Position numbers and translations under genes: made by a program | Shown: piece after piece, positions 54,419-64,000 of the stretch | How the letters are laid out: each line of letters starts with the position of its first letter | Position numbering within the stretch: the stretch's first letter is position 1 | Assembly (NCBI GenBank): GCA_021234155.1 | Contig: JAJEKV010000006.1 | Location: forward strand, 4,933,727 to 4,997,726 | Direction of reading: 5' to 3' | Length of the DNA: 64,000 nucleotides | Source of the DNA: Isoetes taiwanensis | Lineage: Eukaryota; Streptophyta; Lycopodiopsida; Isoetales; Isoetaceae | The notes under the pieces: generated by a model | The model's database searches: none | What the model was told of the DNA's origin: nothing | Seen by the model: the letters and a program-made list of their open reading frames with translations, nothing else

Positions 54419-54740
54419 GGGTGAAAGCATGCTAGGGTGTACCATCTAAAGTACTTTTTAGGGAGTGCGAAACTACCCAGAAAAGTACCCAACACTGGGT
54501 ACTGGGAACTTGCATAAATGCTGCAATAAAAAATACGTTTGAGAGTTAATTCATTTATATTAGTCTCTAATAGTATTCTTATCCTCTGGTACTATAGATT
54601 GACATGTTATTGACCTTCAATTCAAAAATTTTCGATTGATTTTAATGGAAAGAAAAAACAGAAAGTACTAGTTTTAAAAGTACCCAGTGTAGGTACTTTT
54701 GAGGGTTCCAAAAGTGGTACACCGTAGCATGCTTTTACCC
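54419..54740 (+). mobile_element. MITE, 322 bp, with 26-bp terminal inverted repeats
   Basis: The left end GGGTGAAAGCATGCTAGGGT pairs with the reverse complement of the right end (GGGTAAAAGCATGCTACGGT), with 2 mismatches in 26. Candidate 4-bp target duplication TTGA lies at 54415-54418 and 54741-54744. There is no coding capacity. The interior has CCAACACTGGGTACTGGGA and symmetric GTACTTTT/AAAAGTACC runs. A decayed relative lies at 7926. The superfamily is not assigned. Confidence 0.8.
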
Positions 54741-54744
54741 TTGA

Positions 54745-55585
54745 ACTTTATAACTGCTCGGTTGTTGTGCATGCATTTCACACTGTCCAATTGCCTTTGC
54801 TACTAAATGTCGTCATATAGATCGACATGTGGATCTATTCTGTCCACATCTAAATGCTTCTGATAGAAATTTGAATACGCATGTGGAAATTAACATGCAA
54901 CCACATACAGGGGTCCATACCGACTTTTCACATGTATCCACATGTAGAGGGGATGTGGCATACTACATCGGTACGATAGAATTGCTGGAAAGCTTGATCC
55001 TTCCGTAGGACAAAGCTTGCTAATGCAGGATGGACGGATGGACGATGTGCATAGTTATTTAAAGACTATATATATACTAGAAAATAATATTTTGTATTGC
55101 CATATGGATGTTAATGAATATCTAAGGATCATTTCATGGGTTCTTATATATTATATAAAATAAAATTCACATGGGTATGGGGACCTTAGGTTGAAGCTAA
55201 AAGTCTCGGCTTTGTGGTGACACATACAATTAGATACAATGACATACATTAAGACCCACACATAATTTCTCTAAATATAACCGTTGTAAAATATAACCCC
55301 CTTTCCGAAAAAGAAAAAGGGCTTCCATTACTTCAGTGTATATGTGGAAGTTGTTGGATGAGATTTTTTGGAGAACTTGGACCATTATATAGCAACTCAA
55401 CTGTTTGACGAGGTGATATACAACAGATTCAAGGAATTCCACACATTTTGAGAATTCATAAAAGTTGAGCCGGATGGGAGCATTAGATTGATTAAGTTTG
55501 ATATCTATTGGCGTTTTCTCTAATATGGTTGTTCTATAGCAGTGATAAGAAAATTTGTTTGTTTATTTCTATACAATGTATAAGG
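54745..55585. other. Intergenic, nothing recognised
   Basis: AT-rich, with stops in all frames and no repeat partner noticed in the window. Confidence 0.5.
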
Positions 55586-55589
55586 AAAA

Positions 55590-55682
55590 GGAAGCAGGGG
55601 CTCCCTTTCTGCAATAGAGACAGACATGATTCCGGCCATAAGTGGTACTGTCGCCATTGTGAAAAGAGAGCCCCTGCTTCCC
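55590..55682. ncRNA. Candidate microRNA-like hairpin or small foldback element
   Basis: Arms 55590-55623 and 55649-55682 pair over 34 positions: 28 Watson-Crick, 2 possible G-U, 4 mismatches. The core GGAAGCAGGGGCTC pairs perfectly with GAGCCCCTGCTTCC. The loop is about 25 nt. Length and pairing suit a plant MIRNA foldback or a tiny MITE. A third, weaker inverted match (AGAAAGAGGGAGCC, about 55700) follows. The transcribed strand is unknown and no target is proposed. Confidence 0.4.
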
Positions 55683-56250
55683 TTCAACTACAAAATAGAA
55701 AGAGGGAGCCAAAGAAACTGACTTGTTGCTTCGCCTCTGTTGCCGGATGGGTGACTTGTTGCTACACTTCTGTCCTCGGATGGGCGGAATCGTTCGACCA
55801 ACTTCTATTTCCAAAGTATTGGCTACTGGACATGGTGTCACCAAAACAATCTTCCAAACAGTGGACGACCCACTTTCCATTTTGTACAGGCAGGGGTATT
55901 TTGGTTATTTTGAAACATGTAGGGAAAAATGGTAATTATGAGAACTTGTAAGGGCATTTTGGTAGTAATATATTGCAATAAATTATGGGGATTCAAAAGT
56001 GTTTGTATTGTAGAATACATAAAAATAGGTGGTGGTATATTCCCTTGTTCCTCGACGATATGGATGGGAAGGACCAACATGATGAAGAAATCCATTATGA
56101 ACCAAATGTAGATTAATGATGGGGCAATATATTAAACAAATGGCAAAGACAATGGATATGGCATGGAAGTCAACCAAACAACAAATGCAACATGGTAAAA
56201 AAAAATGCAGATTATGGAAGCATGGCATGTGAAACAAAGAACGAGACAGA
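55683..56250. other. Intergenic with a 33-bp tandem duplication
   Basis: ACTTGTTGCT.C.C.TCTGT followed by CGGATGGG occurs twice at about 55721-55788. The 147-codon plus-strand frame across this stretch (55508-55951) spans the hairpin and the duplication, has no domain, and is not called. Confidence 0.5.
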
Positions 56251-56251
56251 T

Positions 56252-56560
56252 GAGGAGCCATTATGCAGCCTTAGACTATAGTGTTGACAGAGAAGCAGTG
56301 ATGGACATGGTGGTTAGAATAGTCAGCAATGCACGAGAATGAGACAATTGAGGAGCCATTATGCAACCTTAGACTAAAGTGCTGATAGAGGAGCAGAATG
56401 ATGGACATGGTGGTTAGAATAGTCAGGAGGGCACGAGAGGGGAGGATGATACTGGGAGGAAGGTGCGTGAGGTTAGAGGGATGGCGCGAAGGGGAGGATG
56501 ATATTGGGAGGAGGATTCGTGAGGCTGGAGGGATGACGCGTGACACACAATGTCTGACTA
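56252..56560 (+). repeat. Nested tandem duplications
   Basis: A unit of about 105 bp (GAGGAGCCATTATGCA, GTGATGGACATGGTGGTTAG, AATAGTCAG) is duplicated at about 56252-56330 and 56352-56430. A 42-bp unit (GGGGAGGATGATA.TGGGAGG) follows twice at 56440-56535. Confidence 0.8.
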
Positions 56561-56639
56561 CAGGGGATGAATTCTTGGGGTGATGCTTGGAGTTTCTAAG
56601 GCTGGGTTCCGATGTAGCCTCGACGTCTCTGGACAGCAC

Positions 56640-57201
56640 ATGTGAACCCGACCTAAAGGAGGCGTGGGTAGATCAAAGAGTCTAGTCGGTGAAAAAAAAA
56701 AGACACAAATTGCACATACTATACACCCCCCTCAAGACCCCCACCATGACCAAGACCTCCAAAGCCAGGCAGAAGCTTCTTTACCATTTACTATGATTAA
56801 AAAAAACAAGCAATTCCCGTCAACTTGTCATCAACGCTCCAGATCCTCTCCGCCTACGTGGCCCCTTCTCACCCGCACACCTCCCGTGCCGGACATAGAA
56901 GCATTTTCTCACAACACGCAACTCAACTCGCGGAGATCTAACGGTGTAGAACTCTTGGGCATCATTCCGACGGATCTTGATCGTCTCCCCCACGTGTCAG
57001 AGGGGATCGTATATTCATCCGTGTCATGGCCAAACAACTGAGAGTTCTCAGCCGTGCTTGCTGGCGATCCACGGCAAAGTGGTGCCAGTTTTGATCTTCG
57101 AAATACCTCCATAGCTCCGGATTTGTTCGCCATAGCCACCTTGCCTTTGATCGCCTTCAAAAACAGCTCACTTTGGTGTATTCTGTCATTATTTTTGGGC
57201 C
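56640..57201 (+). promoter_or_regulatory. Upstream region of the MAP kinase gene
   Basis: Within 350 bp of the start codon lie an ABRE-type TACGTGGC (56855-56862) and a G-box CCACGTGTCA (CACGTG at 56991-56996), both known plant bZIP/bHLH binding elements. The start codon context GGGCCATGGCGG is strong. I cannot place a TATA box or the transcription start securely. Antisense frames here are shadows. Confidence 0.45.
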
Positions 57202-59612
<2,411 letters not shown>

Positions 59613-60358
59613 ATGGTTATGCTGCAATCAGTTGGAAATTTTTTGATTTTCAAAATATTATCAAACTGCAGTCCAATTGCCGGTCTTTCACTGGTCGGAG
59701 TTTTTGGAACTGCACAAAAACAAGTTGCAGCTCAGATGCTCAGGCTTGGCTTGTCTTTGGAGATACCATTTCAATGCCAGCTGTGCCTAAGAGATTGCTG
59801 TTTCTGAGAAACAGCTTCTTGGGTTTCGTGTGTATCTTACTGAAAATCTGGCATTTAGATGTATATTGGATATGCAGTTTCGTCGGTCTGGAGACCAGCA
59901 GTACACGATGATTGTTGGGAGATGAAATGATATAGAATAATCTGCCCCTTCAGTTCTTGTAACTGCTGATTGAATCAGTAACTTATATTGGTAATATATT
60001 TGTAAATTTTTATTCATTTTAAGGATTTGCCTTAATTGAGCTGTTGAAAAATTTGTGATCGGTAGCTGAGATATGACATAGGTTAAAGATATTGAACGCA
60101 TTGATGTATGGCCATTTTGTTCTACAACTACGATTGCACTATGACTGGTGAAAGAAACCATGAGTCATCATTGAACAGAAAATCAAGGAACTAGGAAATA
60201 TATAACAAGAAGTTCAATTATATGCACGTTGTTTAAATGGAGACAATTGTGCAGAGGTATTTTTGCGGAGTATAGCCTAGAGCAACTGGGTTTGAAATAA
60301 GAACGACGCTTCTACAGCGTGAACCGGACGTAAAAGAGAATTGAATTGAATTGAAGGG
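59613..60358. other. MAP kinase 3' UTR and intergenic DNA
   Basis: The first few hundred bases are presumably the 3' UTR. AATAAA-like signals are not unambiguous. Beyond about 59990 nothing is recognised. A minus-strand 124-codon frame across 59787-60161 has no domain. Confidence 0.5.
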
Positions 60359-60485
60359 AATTTTATCGTCTATAGAGACCAATAGGTCTATGAGACCCAA
60401 TCAAATAGCACAACAAAAGTATTAAGATATTACTATCAAATTAAAAACCCCTCGTCCCGAAGGGTTTTCGAGGGAAAAGCCTTAG
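60359..60485 (+). repeat. Dispersed repeat R, copy 3
   Basis: TTTTATCGTC, GAGACCAATAGGTC, TGAGACCC, a spacer, TTAAAAACCCCTCGTCCCGA then AGGGTTTTCGAGGGAAAA. It is preceded by three GAATT repeats (60340-60358). It is the cleanest copy of the three. Confidence 0.7.
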
Positions 60486-61300
60486 TTAATAAGCATGCTG
60501 AGAGGAGTCTGGCAGTTAGTCTTGTTCTAAGTCTTGCCACCTTTATTTCGATCACTAATGGAACTCCAAAAATGCAGCATTCCACTCAGATTCAAAAATT
60601 ATATTGCAAAGCATTATTGTTTGATCAATCTGTGTTACTAATAGACATACTAGAATCTAGGAAAGCAGTGGCAGCTTCTATAGATAGAATGGCTAGTCTA
60701 TTCTTCTTTCTATTTCTTTTCTACATTTTTGTTAATGGTAAGAGGATATTGCATTTCAGAAGGACGCATCTGTACACAAATACTTTCTATCAGATCCTTG
60801 AGGATCGTTTATGTAAAAATGCCTGAACTTTAAAAAGAACAAAAGAAATATGTCACATGTATTAGAATCTAATTATTCATAGGTGGTGTTAAGTTGGTTC
60901 GAGGAGAACACTTTTCTACTGCCACTTCTTCTCAGAATCATCAGAGTATAATGGAGCACATTGTTTAACTTCCTCAAGCACAACAACAATTACCTATGCC
61001 ATATTTAAAAGAATGACATAAAATGTTGTTAGCTTTGGAGACATGAAATTTGGATGGTATGCTTTCAAGGCGCTATCTCTTGGACCAATAGAATATGGCA
61101 TTCTCATAGGAGAAGGATGTGATGAAACAACAAAAATGTCTCCAATAGAAACTGCAATAGAGCCATTAGTATAGTTCCTACATTACATGGGAACATTTAT
61201 AATACATTTGACTACTTACTACTAAGACAAAATGGACGAACAATTTGAATGGTGCAACAATTCATTTCACTGTCAACAATTCTATCAAATCATTTCACTG
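60486..61300. other. Intergenic, one unassigned open stretch
   Basis: A 47-codon frame at about 61019-61172 (FGDMKFGWYAFKALSLGP, then GILIGEGCDE) reads like protein but matches no family I know. It lacks secure splice sites. The rest shows nothing. Confidence 0.35.
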
Positions 61301-61304
61301 TCAA

Positions 61305-64000
61305 CAATTTGAGCCCGTGGCAGAGGACGTCTTGCAGTTGAACCCCGCAGAGGTGGCTTGGTCAAGGATGTCAGACGACAGCCATATTTTGCGCTATGGC
61401 AGGCAGTTGTTGTTGCTGGGTAGTATCTTTGACCTGGTTATCTGTAATGGGTTGGCACAATGGCCGTCTTCCAGCTGCTGCACTTGTAGACAGGAGAACC
61501 AAGGGGGCGGCTCCAATGTGGTGGATTATCTGCCGGTTGAGGAACGGGATCTGCACCTGGTTACTCATTTTTCCATCGGAACAGTCACTCGGGACGAGGA
61601 AGTAGACTCGGACCACCGGCCCCTGTTCATGCATCTCCATTGGGAGGCTCCCCGTGCGTCTACTACCTCAACACACCGGGTGCCCCAGCCCCACCCCCTC
61701 GACTACAACCGCAGGACCTATGCCCACCGCTTGAGCATGATCTCAAGGGGATTCCGCAACTCCCCACACTTCAAGAGCAATCTACTCACCGACTCACCTC
61801 GCTTCGACAAATGGCGAAGGTGCTTTGGGAGAGGCCGCCACGGCGAACCTCCTGCACTACCACCTTCCCCGCAATAGATGGTTTGATGATGAGTGTCTGA
61901 GCTCAAACACACACCCCCGGCAAGTCACCGATCCCACCTCCCCCCACGCCTTTCTCAAGAACAAGAAGGTCGATACCTCGCAGAGCATCAGCAACAGATG
62001 TTTGGTCTCCTGGATCGGCACCCCAGGACATTTTGGAGAAGGGTCTTGAGCAAGCCTGCACAGCCCACACGGAACATCACCTCGGAGCAATGGGTACAGT
62101 ACTTGCAACAGCTTTACGACCCGCTCGGGGGCCGGACACCAGTCCCTCCACAGATAGGCATGGCTCTGGTTATCACAGAGGGGGATGTCATCATGGGCCT
62201 ACAACGTCTAGCTAATGGGAAGGCAACAGATTTAGATGGCATGCGGTGCGTAACTTCTCGAAATGGGCTGGGCCTCCATTAGTGCCCGGCCCTCACCTCA
62301 CGGCATTGTTCAATAAAGCATTGCGAAGACTTCCCTCCTCGCATGGACCACTAGTAGGCTTGTGCCCATATACAAAGCGGGGACCCTCAATGCCCGCCAA
62401 CTACCGTACTATTATGGTCGGGCTCTCTTTTACAAAAATCAAGTGGTGGCATCCTTGAGCAAATGGTCGACAATATGGGCGAGAGGAAACGGATGTCGCG
62501 AAGCTCTTACACGGGGTTTTGGCCCGCCCACTCCACCATTGATCATATCTTCACTCGCTGCGCACATTGGTTGAGGATAGCGAGAATCGCCCGGCAAGAA
62601 CTGTGCTTCGTTGTTTTAAGTGGATTTTGCAAAAGCTTTTGACACAGTACCCCGCGACAAGCTATGGGTCGATTAAGGCGGTAGGGGACCCTCCTTGACT
62701 TCTGCGTAATGCGCATATAGGCTATAATGAGGCATGCTCGGGCCGTATCACATCGTCGGCCACCCGTAATCGGTAGCATTGGAGTGCGTCAGGGTTGCCC
62801 CCTCTTCCCCACACTCTTTGGCCTATACATTGATCAACTGGAAGATTGGCTCTCTAAGCATGGAGGTGCGGGCGCACATCTCATGCATCACACAATCCGG
62901 CAACTCATATATGTCAACCTCCCCGCCTATACTCCGGAGGACATGCAACGTCACCGGATGCTCTTGACACTTTTGCCAATTCAACGGCATGCGAAGTTAA
63001 TTTGGCCAAAACTAGGGTGTCTTGCTAGTTGCATCATCCCGTCGCCCAAGGCTTCCCTCATTCACTTACCGGGGGACAAGAGGTAGAGGTGGCTCCAACC
63101 TACAAGTACTTGGGGATCGAAGTTCTTAACTACCACCCATTGGGATGCCGCCATCGGGTTATGGGTCACCTACGGGTTGGAAAGCACTATATGCCATGCG
63201 TAACAAAAAATGACCACAAGGCGTAGTTGTATGCCCCGGGGCCACCAAATACACTTGTTTCGGGCCTTGGTCGAGCCGGTCCTTTTGTATGGGGCGTATG
63301 TGGGGTCCTGATATCCCTCAACACCGGAATGACCTAGAGCAGTGCAAAAGGCCTTCTTGGCACGGGCCCCGGGGTAAAGTCCACAGCCCGCACCGCATCC
63401 TACTCCAGAGACAAAGCTTTCTACCCCTTTAAATGGGCTGCATTGGAACGCCATATCGCTTACTTCCAAAAGGTGGTCGCTATGGTCGATACATGCTTGC
63501 TCCACCTTGCTTTGGCCACGGCCCCAACGCTGAAAATCCTGCCGAAAGACAAGCAAGCTCGGGTTCTCACGGGGGGTGTGCAGTAAACGATGCGCCCGTG
63601 TCGTGACAAAGAAAGATCGCAAGGCACTTAAGTTGTACCTAGATGCTACTTTCCTTCACAAGCTCGGGATGCAGGCTCTCGACGCGACGCTAAGCCGGGC
63701 ACACTATCGCAAAGAAGTCAATCCTAGGCTCACAAGAGACCCACACCGGGATTTGTACACCCAAATGCCCATGAAGAAGCCTTGCCAGACTTATAGCTTC
63801 CATTCGCAGACGTGCACATCGCCTCCCGATTGAAATAGGGCGTTGGGCTCTGAAGCACGAGCAAAGGCTTTGCCAAGTGTTGCCACTAGGGCACCATTGA
63901 GGATGAATGTCATGCCCTCCAGATCTGCCCAGCATTTGCCCATATCCGAGAGCGATATGTTCGATTACTAGTGTCTGGCCAGCCGTTGCATCAGTTATTG
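61305..64000 (+). mobile_element. LINE-D, 5'-truncated, extends beyond the window
   Basis: Plus-strand LINE of the LINE-B family. The endonuclease C-terminal half is open from 61305 to 61877 (DDSHILRYGRQLLLLGSIFD, then VDSDHRPLFMHLHW). Then come a linker (RTFWRRVLSKPAQPTRNITS), the RT (LQRLANGKATDLDGM, then GVRQGCPLFPTLFGLYIDQL), a YADD box with three codons missing at 62912/62913, VAPTYKYLGIEV, and the post-RT region towards the Cys/His knuckle near 63870-63960. Several frameshifts and stops occur. The endonuclease start is absent, so it is 5'-truncated near 61305. Confidence 0.85.

Noticed and set aside
55508-55951. 147-codon plus-strand frame
   Set aside because: It crosses the hairpin and a tandem duplication and has no domain or conserved pattern.

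Overview
This window is nuclear DNA from a land plant, in a gene-poor region dominated by repeats. Evidence: two intron-rich plant-type genes with good splice sites, NB-ARC-LRR and plant-type hybrid histidine-kinase debris, Pol III tRNA-Lys genes, several LINE-type retrotransposons and a long-LTR retrotransposon primed by initiator tRNA-Met. The abundance of LINEs and a PAS-type hybrid histidine kinase would suit a seed-free plant such as a fern or lycophyte. That placement is inference; the window alone does not fix the species.

Only two protein genes look intact. The first (30.2-33.3 kb, +) encodes an ABHD11-like alpha/beta hydrolase in about 12 exons, one intron being GC-AG. The second (57.2-59.6 kb, +) encodes a 388-residue TEY-type MAP kinase closest to group B (MPK4-like) in six exons. 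Three apparently intact tRNA-Lys(UUU) genes and one broken copy lie on the minus strand between 23.5 and 30.0 kb, carried by segmental duplications of about 1 kb.

Layout. 0-10 kb: AT-rich, repeat-scarred DNA with a MITE relic, one copy of a dispersed repeat (here called R) and decayed minus-strand exons. 10.2-12.3 kb: LINE-A (minus), with a 597-codon open frame that fuses endonuclease to reverse transcriptase across an internal deletion. 12.3-17.0 kb: two near-identical 1.28-kb direct repeats, each with a damaged exon-like segment, flanking a GC-rich minisatellite island and a frameshifted NB-ARC-LRR fragment. 18.4-21.4 kb: minus-strand remains of a PAS/HisKA/receiver hybrid kinase without its ATPase domain, next to a second gene fragment. 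23.2-30.2 kb: the tRNA-Lys duplication array, interrupted at 24.1-26.4 kb by a GC-richer open region. 30.2-33.3 kb: hydrolase gene. 33.7-35.8 kb: tandem duplications.

35.8-53.1 kb is a nest of transposons that can be unpicked base by base. LINE-B (+) was split by LINE-C (minus, ending in a long TAA tract). LINE-C was itself split by a 1,589-bp solo LTR with 5-bp target duplication GAGCT. LINE-B was split again by a 10.2-kb LTR element with target duplication GAACT. That element has paired 1.66-kb LTRs, a primer-binding site and a polypurine tract, but no recognisable gag or pol, so it resembles a LARD-type non-autonomous retrotransposon.

53-57 kb holds a second R copy, a 190-bp direct-repeat pair around a tRNA-like sequence, a 322-bp MITE with 26-bp terminal inverted repeats, and a microRNA-like hairpin. 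After the MAP kinase come the third R copy and LINE-D (+), which runs off the window and has lost the Ala-Asp-Asp of its YADD box. No CRISPR array, rRNA gene or operon is present. The strongest candidates for something undescribed are the LARD-like element with its internal minisatellite and tRNA-like boxes, dispersed repeat R, the GC-rich island and the 55.6-kb hairpin.
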